Positions 47,483 through 55,442 of a stretch of 64,000 nucleotides of DNA are shown one piece after another. This DNA is from Paracoccus solventivorans. Its GTDB lineage: Bacteria > Pseudomonadota > Alphaproteobacteria > Rhodobacterales > Rhodobacteraceae. The notes beneath the pieces were generated by a model that saw only the letters and a list, made by a program, of their open reading frames with translations, ran no database searches and had not been told where the DNA came from. The position numbers and the translations under genes are program-made. The stretch is taken from NCBI RefSeq assembly GCF_900142875.1, contig NZ_FRCK01000001.1:558001-622000 (forward strand), given 5' to 3'. Numbering within the stretch: the first letter of the stretch is position 1; the number at the start of each line of letters is the position of its first letter.

Positions 47483-47562
47483 GCGGGGCGACCGAGGAGG
47501 CCCAACCGGTGTTGGTGGCGCCCCCGAGGCGCTGGCCGGGGCCGAGGCGCAACCTGTCCTCG
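47420..47562 (+). repeat. Tandem duplication at the 3' end of the PaaK-like gene
   Basis: A 40-base segment near the end of the gene (47420-47459, starting CCCGAGACGCTGGCCGGGGC) recurs with few changes after the stop codon (47523-47562). A shorter related segment lies between (about 47493-47513). All three would encode versions of E-A-Q-P-V-L. The gene has probably been shortened by a stop after internal duplication. Confidence 0.65.
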
Positions 47563-47584
47563 GCCTCAGCGAGCGTCCCCCAAC

Positions 47585-48415
47585 TCAGCCCTTCTTCACC
47601 TCGGCGGCGAAGGAGTGTTCCGGGCCGGGGAAGCTGCGGGTGCGGACCTCGGCGGCGTAGGCCTCGATCGCCTTGTCCGCGTCCTGCCCCAGCTCGGCGT
47701 AGCGCTTGACGAACTTGGGGCGGAAGGCGGTGAACATGCCCAGCATGTCATCGATGACCAGCACCTGCCCGTCGCAATCGGGGCCCGCGCCGATGCCGAT
47801 GGTCGGCACCGCGATCTCGCCCGAGATCCGGGCCCCCAGCTCGGCGGGCAGTTTTTCCAGCACCACCGCAAAGGCGCCGGCATCGGCCACGGCCTTGGCG
47901 TCGGCCAGCACCTGCTCGCCCTCGGCACCGCGGCCCTGCACCTTGTAGCCGCCCAGCGCGTTGACCGACTGCGGCGTCAGCCCGACATGGGCCATCACCG
48001 GGATGCCGCGGGCGACCAGGAAGCGCACGGTGTCGGCGATATGGCGGCCGCCTTCCAGCTTGACGGCCTGGCAGCCGGTCGCGGCCATCAGCCTTGCTGC
48101 ATTGCGGAACGCCTGTTCGGGGCTTTCCTCGAAGGCGCCGAAGGGCAGGTCCACCACCATGCAGGCGTGCTTCAGCCCGCGCCCCACCGCCTGCCCGTGC
48201 AGGATCATCATCTCCATGGTGACGCCCAGCGTCGACTCCAGCCCGTGCAGCACCATTCCGACGCTGTCACCGACCAGCACCAGGTCGCAGTGGCGGTCGA
48301 CCAGCTCGGCCACCGGGGTGGTATAGGCGGTCAGGCAGACCACCGGCTCGCCCCCCTTGCGGGCGCGGATGTCGGCGGGGGTCAGCCGGGGCTTGCGGTC
48401 GGGCGTGGCGCTCAT
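47585..48415 (-). CDS. panB: 3-methyl-2-oxobutanoate hydroxymethyltransferase
   Basis: A 276-residue TIM-barrel enzyme that makes ketopantoate for pantothenate and CoA. It shows [14 protein letters not shown], the metal site [11 protein letters not shown] with D50, AVKLEGG and VLEKLPAEL. The start at 48415 gives the usual [12 protein letters not shown]; a start five codons earlier lacks support. It follows nadC by 18 bases in the same direction. panC is not next to it here, so pantothenate genes are split in this genome or panC is elsewhere. Confidence 0.95.
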   Translation of the reverse strand: MSATPDRKPRLTPADIRARKGGEPVVCLTAYTTPVAELVDRHCDLVLVGDSVGMVLHGLESTLGVTMEMMILHGQAVGRGLKHACMVVDLPFGAFEESPEQAFRNAARLMAATGCQAVKLEGGRHIADTVRFLVARGIPVMAHVGLTPQSVNALGGYKVQGRGAEGEQVLADAKAVADAGAFAVVLEKLPAELGARISGEIAVPTIGIGAGPDCDGQVLVIDDMLGMFTAFRPKFVKRYAELGQDADKAIEAYAAEVRTRSFPGPEHSFAAEVKKG

Positions 48416-48433
48416 GTCACTTTCCTCCAACAG

Positions 48434-49300
48434 TCAGAAATCAAGGCCGAGGTCCAGCGTCCGGCTGGAATGGGTCAGCGCGCCGACCGAGATATAGTCG
48501 ACCCCGGTCGCGGCCACCTCGGCGATGCGGTCCAGCCGCATGGTCCCCGAGGCTTCCAGCACGATGCGCCCCGAGGCCATGGCGACGGCATCGCGCAGCA
48601 TGGGCGTGGTCATGTTGTCCAGCAGCACGACATCGGCGCCGCCTTCGTCCAGCACTTCGGCCAACTGGTCAAGCCGGTCGACCTCGATCTCGGTGCGGAT
48701 CATGTGCGAGGCGCGCGCCTTGACCGCCCGCAGCACCGCGCGGATCCCGCCCGCCGCAGCGATGTGGTTGTCCTTGATCAGGATCGCGTCGGACAGGCTG
48801 AAGCGGTGGTTGAAGCCGCCGCCATGCAGCACCGCCTGTTTTTCCACGATGCGCAGCCCGGGGGTGGTCTTGCGGGTGCAGGTGATCCTTGTGCTGGTGC
48901 CGCGGGTTTCGGCGACGAAAGCCGCGGTCTGGGTCGCAATCCCCGACAGCCGCCCGGCAAAGTTCAGCGCCACCCGCTCGGCCGACAGGATCGAGGCCGC
49001 CTCGCCCTCGATCTCGGCCAGCACGTCGCCCTGGGCAAAGGCGCTGCCGTCAGGGATCAGCACGCGGAACCGCAGGTCGGGGTCGATCAGCCGGAAGGCG
49101 ATGGCCGCCAGCTGCATCCCCGAGGCCACCCCCGCCTCGCGCGCCCGGATGCGGGCCTGATAGCCCGTGCCGGCGGGGATCACCGTGCGGGTGGTGATGT
49201 CGCCATAGGTGCCCAGATCCTCGGCCAGCGCGGCGCGGACCAGCGGCTCGATCACCATGTCGGGCAGGGGCGGCATCCGGGCGGGGTGGTCGGTGGTCAT
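48434..49300 (-). CDS. nadC: Quinolinate phosphoribosyltransferase (decarboxylating)
   Basis: A 288-residue enzyme turning quinolinate and PRPP into nicotinate mononucleotide. The substrate-binding TCTRKTTPGLRIVEKQAVL, shown to 19 residues, and the HHRFSLSDAILIKDNH-like NHRFSLSDAILIKDNH are diagnostic. Two ATGs (49300 and 49303) are possible; AAGGAGAG is best spaced for 49300, which touches the nadB stop. Third gene of nadA-nadB-nadC. Confidence 0.95.
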   Translation of the reverse strand: MTTDHPARMPPLPDMVIEPLVRAALAEDLGTYGDITTRTVIPAGTGYQARIRAREAGVASGMQLAAIAFRLIDPDLRFRVLIPDGSAFAQGDVLAEIEGEAASILSAERVALNFAGRLSGIATQTAAFVAETRGTSTRITCTRKTTPGLRIVEKQAVLHGGGFNHRFSLSDAILIKDNHIAAAGGIRAVLRAVKARASHMIRTEIEVDRLDQLAEVLDEGGADVVLLDNMTTPMLRDAVAMASGRIVLEASGTMRLDRIAEVAATGVDYISVGALTHSSRTLDLGLDF

Positions 49301-50856
49301 CATCTCTCCTTGGGCTGGGGGCGCAGGGCCAGCGCCTCGGCCAGCGTCATGCGGCTGCGGCGGCCGGTGGCGCCGTCGGTGTCGGGAAAATCGCGGCGGC
49401 AATGCGCGCCCCGGCTTTCGCGCCGGGCCAGCGCCGCGGCGGCGATCAGCGTGGCGGTGGCGGTCATGTTCAACAGCGGCTCGCAACCGGGCTGCGCGGA
49501 TTCCACGGCGGCAATCTCGCGCAGGGTGCGTGCCAGCCCCTCGGCGTCGCGGATCACCCCCGCGCCGGCGGTCATCGCAGCGCGCAGCCGGGCGACCAGC
49601 TGCGGGTCGGGCAGTTCGCCGGTGCCCTTGATCGGCAGTTCCACCAGCGGGGCTTCCTGCGGCAGGTTCACCGCAGCGGCAATCGACTCCGCCGCCGCCG
49701 TCCCGAACACCACGGCTTCCAGCAGCCCGTTCGAGGCCAGCCGGTTCGCCCCGTGCAGCCCGGTCGAGGCCGCCTCTCCGGCCACCCACAGCCCGGGCAG
49801 CGAGCTGCGCCCCTGCCGGTCGCAGGCAATGCCGCCCATGTGGTAATGCGCCGCCGCCACCACCGGGATCGGCTCGTGCAGCGGGTCGATGGAGTTGCGG
49901 CGGCAGGCGCCGGCCACGGCGGGGAAATCGGTCAGAATCCGCGCCCCCAGCGCCCTGCGCGTATCCAGCGCCGGGCGCAGCCCCGCCTGCGTCTGCGCGT
50001 AGATCGCGCGCGCCACCACGTCGCGGGGCGCCAGCTCGGCGTCCGGATGCAGCCCCGGCATGAAGCGTTCGCCCAGCCGGTTGACCAGCCACGCGCCCTC
50101 ACCCCGCAGCGCCTCGGTCGCCAGCGGCGCGGGGTCCTCGGCGCAGTCGATGGCGGTGGGGTGGAACTGCACGAACTCGGCATCCGCGACCACCGCCCCC
50201 GCCCGCGCCGCCATCCCCAGCGCCTGCCCGCAGATGCGCGCGGGGTTGGTGGTGCGCGCATAGAGACCCGCCGCGCCGCCCGCCGCCAGCAGCACCGCCG
50301 GCGCGCGCAGCAGCACGGGCGCCGAGCCCCCGGCCGCCATCAGCCGCACCCCGGTGACGCGCCCGTCCTCGACGGCCAGTCCGGTGGCGATCACCCCCTC
50401 CAGCACCTGGACCGAGGGCATGGCCCGCACCGCCGCGATCAGCGTGCGGGTGATCTCGGCCCCGGCCTGGTCGCCGCGCACCCGCACCACCCGGGCAAAC
50501 CCGTGCGCCGCCTCGCGCGACAGCACATAGCCGCCCTCGGCCGTGCGGTCGAAGGGGGCGCCGATCCCGGTCAGGGCGCGGATCTGTCCCGGTGCCTGCG
50601 CGGTCACGAAATCCGCCACCGCGGCGTCGACCAGCCCGGCCCCGGCGCGGATGGTGTCGGCGGCGTGATTTTCCGCCGCATCCGCCGGGTCCATCGCCGC
50701 GGCGATGCCGCCCTGCGCCCAGGCGGAACTGGCGCCGCTGCCCAGGGCCTCGGGCGAGATCATCAGCACCGGCCGCGGCGCCAGCCGCAGCGCCGCCGTC
50801 AGCGCCGCCAACCCCGCGCCCACGATGACGACGCGGCCGGTTTCCAGCTCGCGCAC
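49300..50856 (-). CDS. nadB: L-aspartate oxidase, GTG start
   Basis: A 518-residue FAD enzyme oxidising aspartate to iminoaspartate. FAD sites are VVIVGAGLAALTAA at the start and GLWVAGEAASTGLHGANRLA later; HPTAIDC and HYHMGGI line the active site. No ATG fits; GTG at 50856 is preceded by AAGGAAGAAA. That ribosome binding site is the outer end of a dispersed repeat that fills the upstream gap. The much longer open frame runs antisense-free through nadA DNA but is not needed. It is coupled to nadC. Confidence 0.93.
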   Translation of the reverse strand: MRELETGRVVIVGAGLAALTAALRLAPRPVLMISPEALGSGASSAWAQGGIAAAMDPADAAENHAADTIRAGAGLVDAAVADFVTAQAPGQIRALTGIGAPFDRTAEGGYVLSREAAHGFARVVRVRGDQAGAEITRTLIAAVRAMPSVQVLEGVIATGLAVEDGRVTGVRLMAAGGSAPVLLRAPAVLLAAGGAAGLYARTTNPARICGQALGMAARAGAVVADAEFVQFHPTAIDCAEDPAPLATEALRGEGAWLVNRLGERFMPGLHPDAELAPRDVVARAIYAQTQAGLRPALDTRRALGARILTDFPAVAGACRRNSIDPLHEPIPVVAAAHYHMGGIACDRQGRSSLPGLWVAGEAASTGLHGANRLASNGLLEAVVFGTAAAESIAAAVNLPQEAPLVELPIKGTGELPDPQLVARLRAAMTAGAGVIRDAEGLARTLREIAAVESAQPGCEPLLNMTATATLIAAAALARRESRGAHCRRDFPDTDGATGRRSRMTLAEALALRPQPKER

Positions 50857-50861
50857 TGTTT

Positions 50862-50949
50862 CTTCCTTGTCCAAATATCCCACGGGCTTGCGAGCACCCG
50901 GAAAACGGTCCGGTGGACCGCTTTCAGCGAGCGAGGCCACGGCAGTGGC
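50862..50949 (-). repeat. Dispersed palindromic repeat, copy B, with REP-like end
   Basis: On the minus strand this unit reads like copy A at 27453-27530, with AAAGCGGTCC-ACC-GGACCGTTTT as its central palindrome and GGGATATTTGGACAAGGAAG at its end. It fills the gap between nadA and nadB. The terminal AAGGAAG acts as the Shine-Dalgarno sequence of nadB. Confidence 0.75.
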
Positions 50950-51023
50950 GCGAGGGCGCGCAGCCCCCGCTCCGGCAGCGCCAAAAGCCCGACGCTCACC
51001 GCCTGCTGCCCGCTGCATCCGCC

Positions 51024-52076
51024 TCAGGCCGCCAGCTGCCGCGACAGGTCGATCATCCGCTGCACCGCGCGGCGCGCGGGCTCGGCCACCGCCGGGTCGA
51101 CCTCGACCGCGCCGGTCATGGTGTGCAGCGACCACAGCACCTTTTCCAGGGTGATCATCTGCATATAGGGGCACATGTTGCACGGCCCCAGGAACTCGAC
51201 CTCGGGCAGCGAATCCGAGATGTTCGAGGCCATCGAGCATTCCGTCACCAGCATCACCTGTTCCGGGCGCTCGCGTTCCACCCACGCCTGAATACCGCTG
51301 GTCGAGCCCGAGAAATCCGCCTCGGCCACCACGGCGGGCGGACATTCCGGGTGGGCGATGATCTTCAGCCCCGGGTGCCAGCTGCGGAAATCGCGCAGGT
51401 CCTGCGGGGTGAACTGCTCGTGCACGATGCAGGCGCCGTCCCACCAGACCACGCGCTTCTGCGGCACCTGCTTGGCCACGTTCTGCGCCAGCCATTTGTC
51501 GGGCGTCATGATGACGGTGCCGCCCTCCATCGCCGCCACGATCTGCGCGGCATTGGCCGAGGTGCAGCAGATGTCGGAGGCCGCCTTCACCTCGGCGGTG
51601 GTGTTGACGTAGCTGACCACCGGCGCCCCGGGGTAGCGGGCGCGCATTTCCGCGATGCCTTCGGCGGTGATGCTTTCGGCCAGCGAGCAGCCGGCGCCCA
51701 TGTCGGGCATCAGCACGGTTTTCGCCGGATTGAGGATCTTGGAGGTCTCGGCCATGAAATGCACGCCGCATTGCACGATCACCTGCGCCTCGACCTCGGT
51801 CGCGCGGATGGCCAGTTGCAGGCTGTCGCCGACGAAATCGGCGATGCCGTGATAGATCTGCGGCGGCATGTAGTTATGCGCCAGCACCACCGCGTTGCGT
51901 TCGCGCTTCAGCCGGTTGATCGCGGCGACATAGGGGGCGTGGACCGCCCAGTCGAGCATGGTGACGACCCGGTCCATCCGCGCATGGGTGTCGGCCATCG
52001 CCCGGGCCAGCTCCATCGACGGGGCAAGGTCGTAATGGGCGCGCAGCTCGTCGCGCATCGCTGTCACATCCAGCAC
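51024..52076 (-). CDS. nadA: Quinolinate synthase, GTG start
   Basis: A 350-residue [4Fe-4S] enzyme condensing iminoaspartate with dihydroxyacetone phosphate. The likely cluster cysteines are in IVQCGVHFMAE, VTECSMASN and GPCNMCPYM; VLAHNYMPPQI and MPDMGAGCSLA are family motifs. The frame is open upstream to 52187, but a strong GGAGGAGG lies five bases before GTG at 52076, giving the start MLDVTAMRDELRAHYD. It heads nadA-nadB-nadC-panB. Confidence 0.94.
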   Translation of the reverse strand: MLDVTAMRDELRAHYDLAPSMELARAMADTHARMDRVVTMLDWAVHAPYVAAINRLKRERNAVVLAHNYMPPQIYHGIADFVGDSLQLAIRATEVEAQVIVQCGVHFMAETSKILNPAKTVLMPDMGAGCSLAESITAEGIAEMRARYPGAPVVSYVNTTAEVKAASDICCTSANAAQIVAAMEGGTVIMTPDKWLAQNVAKQVPQKRVVWWDGACIVHEQFTPQDLRDFRSWHPGLKIIAHPECPPAVVAEADFSGSTSGIQAWVERERPEQVMLVTECSMASNISDSLPEVEFLGPCNMCPYMQMITLEKVLWSLHTMTGAVEVDPAVAEPARRAVQRMIDLSRQLAA

Positions 52077-52256
52077 TTGGCCTCCTCCGGTCCATATGCG
52101 TGGTGCGTCTTGCCGCATCGCAGCAAATCGGCCATGGCCCGGGAACGTAGTCAGCCGCGTGCGCTGCTGCAACGGGAAAGTGACCAAAAAATCGTGGCGA
52201 CCCGCGGGGATGGGCCGGGGCGGGCCCGAAAGCCCGGCCCTTGGCCTCGTGCGGCG

Positions 52257-53033
52257 CTACAGCCCCAGCCGCGCCAGTTCGGCCACCAGCTCGGCCACGC
52301 GCTCGGCATTGTCGCTGGCGGGGCGGCCGTCGCGGTTCAGGCGGTTGTTCTCGAACCCGATGCGGGCCTTGCCGCCCAGCCGCCGCGCCGCGACCAGGCA
52401 GTCGGTCTCGGCCGGGCCAAAGGCGCAGACCGCCCAGTCCACGCCGGGCAGCAGCTCCAGCAGCAGCCGCGCCGGCTCCTGCAGGTCGAGGGGCGACGAC
52501 CGCTGCCCCTCGGCATAGCGGCCCAGCACGATCAGCGCCGCCAGCTCTTCGCGCGGGATCACGCCCGAGGCGACCAGCTCGGCCAGCCTGCGGATGTCGG
52601 CGACATCGTAAAGGATATGCTGCACATGGCAGCCCGCCTCGGCGCAGCCGGCAAAGAAGCGGCGGTTCAGATCGTCCTCTCCCCCCGCCATGATCTCGCG
52701 CAGCGCGATCGAGACGGCGGCGGGGCGCAGGGTCTCCACCAGCGCCCGCTGCTCGGCCGGGGTATACCGGCCTACGGCCTCGGTGGTGACCTGCACGTAA
52801 AGCCCGGGCGCTTTTGCGGCCAGTTCCGCCAGCAGCTCGGCGTAAAGCCCGGCGTCCAGCACGTGGCGCTGTTCGGCATCGCGGACATGGGCGTGCAGCC
52901 CGTCCGCGCCGGCCGCCTGCGCGTCCAGCGCCGCCTGCACCACCTGCGGGATCGTCACCGGCAGCGCGGGATGGTCGGCGGTGGTCCGCCGCGCCCCGTT
53001 CGGGGCCAGCATGATGCGGGGCAGCGCGGTCAT
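52257..53033 (-). CDS. BKACE-family (DUF849) beta-keto acid cleavage enzyme
   Basis: A 258-residue TIM-barrel protein of the family first described as 3-keto-5-aminohexanoate cleavage enzyme. These use zinc and acetyl-CoA to cleave beta-keto acids into acetoacetate and a CoA ester. The metal-binding LHAHVRD (H47, H49), the start LAPNGARR and the late RIGFENN are visible. The ATG overlaps the aminotransferase stop as ATGA, so both proteins act in one pathway: the aminotransferase could make the keto acid that this enzyme splits. The substrate is not known. nadA follows 180 bases later and is probably separate. Confidence 0.87.
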   Translation of the reverse strand: MTALPRIMLAPNGARRTTADHPALPVTIPQVVQAALDAQAAGADGLHAHVRDAEQRHVLDAGLYAELLAELAAKAPGLYVQVTTEAVGRYTPAEQRALVETLRPAAVSIALREIMAGGEDDLNRRFFAGCAEAGCHVQHILYDVADIRRLAELVASGVIPREELAALIVLGRYAEGQRSSPLDLQEPARLLLELLPGVDWAVCAFGPAETDCLVAARRLGGKARIGFENNRLNRDGRPASDNAERVAELVAELARLGL

Positions 53034-54370
53034 GCCGCCTGCGCCCCGGCGATGGCGCCGTCGATGGCGCCGGCGAGCTTGTCGACCAGCTCGGCGATCT
53101 CGGCGTCCGAGATGATGAAGGGCGGCGCCAGCAGCACGTGGTCCCCCAGCCGCCCGTCGATGGTGCCGCCCATCGGATAGCAGATCAGCCCGGCGTCGAA
53201 CGCCAGCGCCTTGATGCGCGCGTGCAGCCGCAGCGCGGGATCGAAGGGGCGCTTGGTGCCGCGATCCTCGACCAACTCGACGCCCCGGAACAGCCCGCGG
53301 CCGCGGATGTCACCGACATGGGGATGCTGGCCCAGCCGCTCGCGCAGGCTGCGGTCCAGCAGCTCGCCCTGCCGCCGCACAGCGGCCAGCAGGTCACGCT
53401 CCTCGATCTCGGACAGCACCGCATTGGCAGCGGCGGCGGCCATGGGATGACCCATATAGGTGTGGCCGTGCTGGAAGAAGCCGCTGCCCTGCGCGATGGC
53501 GTCGTAGATCGCGCCCGAGACCAGCAGCGCCCCGATGGGCTGGTAGCCCGCGCCCAGCCCCTTGGCGATGGTCAGCATGTCGGGCGCCACCCTGTCCTCG
53601 TCGCAGGCGAACAGATGGCCGGTGCGGCCCATGCCGCACATCACCTCGTCAAAGATCAGCAGCACGCCGTGGCGGTCGCAGATCTCGCGGATGCGCCGCA
53701 GATAGCCCGGCACAGCCGGCACCGCGCCCGAGGTCGCGCCGACCACGGGTTCGCAGATAAAGGCCATGACGCTGTCCGGCCCCAGTCGCTGCAGCTCGGT
53801 TTCCAGCTCGTCGGCGACGCGCCGGCCGTAAGCCTCAAGGCTCTCGCCCTCTTGCCGGTCGCGGTATTCGTAGCAGGGGGCGATGTGGCTGGTTTCCACC
53901 AGCAGCGGACCGAACTGCACCCGGCGCCATTCGTTGCCGCCGGCAGCCAGCGCGCCCAGCGTGTTGCCGTGATAGCTTTGCCGCCGTGCGATCACCCGGT
54001 GGCGCTGGCTCTGGCCGATTTCCACGAAATACTGCCGCGCCAGCTTGATCGCGGCCTCGACCGCCTCGGACCCGCCAGAGACGAGATACACCCGCTCCAG
54101 CCCCTCGGGCGCTTTCGCGATCAGCCGGTCGGCCAGGGTCTCGGCCGGTTCCGAGGTGAAGAAGCCGGTATGCGCATAGGCCAGCCGGTCCAGCTGCGCG
54201 TGCAGCGCCTGACGCAGGCGCTGGTTGGAGTGACCGAGGCACGACACCGCCGCGCCGCCAGAGCCATCCAGATAGCGCTTGCCACCCGCGTCGATCAGAT
54301 AGCAGCCCTCCCCCGCCACCGCGACGGGCGGCGAGATTCGGGTCGAGCGACCGAAGATATGTCCTGTCAT
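53030..54370 (-). CDS. Class III (omega-type) aminotransferase
   Basis: A 446-residue PLP enzyme. The PLP-binding lysine is K270 in LTIAKGLGAGYQP, and D241 of LLIFDEVMCGMGRTG contacts the cofactor nitrogen. YLVSGGSEAVEAAIKLAR binds the phosphate. The subgroup is close to aspartate aminotransferase-like omega-amino acid:pyruvate enzymes. It is coupled to the BKACE gene and divergent from the RpiR regulator, with a palindrome in the gap. Likely role: first step in use of an amino compound that yields a beta-keto acid. Confidence 0.88.
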   Translation of the reverse strand: MTGHIFGRSTRISPPVAVAGEGCYLIDAGGKRYLDGSGGAAVSCLGHSNQRLRQALHAQLDRLAYAHTGFFTSEPAETLADRLIAKAPEGLERVYLVSGGSEAVEAAIKLARQYFVEIGQSQRHRVIARRQSYHGNTLGALAAGGNEWRRVQFGPLLVETSHIAPCYEYRDRQEGESLEAYGRRVADELETELQRLGPDSVMAFICEPVVGATSGAVPAVPGYLRRIREICDRHGVLLIFDEVMCGMGRTGHLFACDEDRVAPDMLTIAKGLGAGYQPIGALLVSGAIYDAIAQGSGFFQHGHTYMGHPMAAAAANAVLSEIEERDLLAAVRRQGELLDRSLRERLGQHPHVGDIRGRGLFRGVELVEDRGTKRPFDPALRLHARIKALAFDAGLICYPMGGTIDGRLGDHVLLAPPFIISDAEIAELVDKLAGAIDGAIAGAQAA

Positions 54371-54446
54371 GTGCCTGTCCTGCGCAAGGCCGGCGCCATC
54401 GCCGGTTGGCCCAGCGATAGCACAAACGAACCAGCTTTGTCATTTT

Positions 54447-54464
54447 ATATTACAGATGTATTAT
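54447..54464. promoter_or_regulatory. Predicted RpiR operator (ATATTACA-GA-TGTATTAT)
   Basis: An 8-bp inverted repeat with one mismatch around GA lies in the 129-base AT-rich gap between the divergent aminotransferase and RpiR genes. RpiR/MurR regulators bind inverted repeats of this size; assignment to the adjacent gene is inference. Confidence 0.45.
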
Positions 54465-54499
54465 CGCCAGATCCGGGCAGCCGCCAAGGAAGGTCCAGC

Positions 54500-55408
54500 A
54501 TGACACACCCACCCCAGACGCAGGCCACCGCCACCGCGCAGATTCGCCAGCAACTGGCCGAAATCGCGCTGACTGCGCCGCCAGCGCTGCGGCAACTGGC
54601 CTTGTGGTTGCAGGATAATCTGCCGCTGGTCGCCTTCAGCTCGGTGCGGCAGCTGGCCGACGCGGCAGGGGCCAGCCCGAACACGGTGATGCGGCTGGCG
54701 CAGGCGCTGGGGTTCGGCGGCTATGGCGAGCTGCGCGAATCGCTGCGGCTCGACCTGCGCAGCACCACCGACATCTATGCCGAGCGGACCCGCGAGCTTC
54801 GCCAGCACCCCGGCGCCGCGCTGTGGGATCTCGCCGCGCGCGCCGATCTGGACAATATCGCCGCGCTTTACCAGCCGCAGGCGGTCGAGGTGCTGGACCG
54901 CTGCGCCACGCGGCTGCTGGCGGCGCGCTGCGTTCATACGGTCGGCGCGCGCAGCTGTTTCGGCATCGCGCATCACTTCGCCTATCTGGGCGGCATTGCC
55001 TTTGGCAATTTCAGCCCGCCGCCGTCGCTGCCGGGGATGCTGGTCGACCAGATGGCCACCGCCGCGGCCGACGACGTGGTGGTCGCCATCGCCTATGAGC
55101 ATTATTCGTCCGAGGTGGTGCTGGCCTGCGACATCGCCCGCGACCGCGGCGTGCCCTTCATCGCGCTGACCGACAGGCCGTCCTCGCCCATCGCCCGCGG
55201 CGCGGCCGAGGCGCTGTTCCTGCCGATGGACGGGCCGCATATCATGCCCTCACTGACCGCGGCGCTGTCGGCGCTGGAGGCGCTGCTGGCGGTGATGGCG
55301 TCCCGCTCGCCCGAGGCGGCGCGGCGGGTGGCCGAGCATGAGCGCCGGGTCCGCGATTTCGGCGGCTACATCCCCTCGCGCGGCCCCGGCAGCGCCCCCG
55401 CGCGGTGA
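54500..55408 (+). CDS. MurR/RpiR-family transcriptional regulator
   Basis: A 302-residue protein. The N-terminal HTH_6 domain is at about residues 10-85 (SSVRQLADAAGASPNTVMRLAQALG, shown in part). The C-terminal SIS domain (about 125-265) contains HTVGARSCFGIAHHF and AIAYEHYSSEVV, the usual sugar-phosphate pocket, though in this branch ligands can be other metabolites. AAGGAAGG stands before the ATG at 54500. The much longer open frame upstream is antisense to the aminotransferase and is not used. It likely controls the divergent aminotransferase-BKACE pair. Confidence 0.88.
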   Translation: MTHPPQTQATATAQIRQQLAEIALTAPPALRQLALWLQDNLPLVAFSSVRQLADAAGASPNTVMRLAQALGFGGYGELRESLRLDLRSTTDIYAERTRELRQHPGAALWDLAARADLDNIAALYQPQAVEVLDRCATRLLAARCVHTVGARSCFGIAHHFAYLGGIAFGNFSPPPSLPGMLVDQMATAAADDVVVAIAYEHYSSEVVLACDIARDRGVPFIALTDRPSSPIARGAAEALFLPMDGPHIMPSLTAALSALEALLAVMASRSPEAARRVAEHERRVRDFGGYIPSRGPGSAPAR

Positions 55409-55442
55409 CGGACCCGGCCGGGCCGGGTCCACCGCAGGCCGG

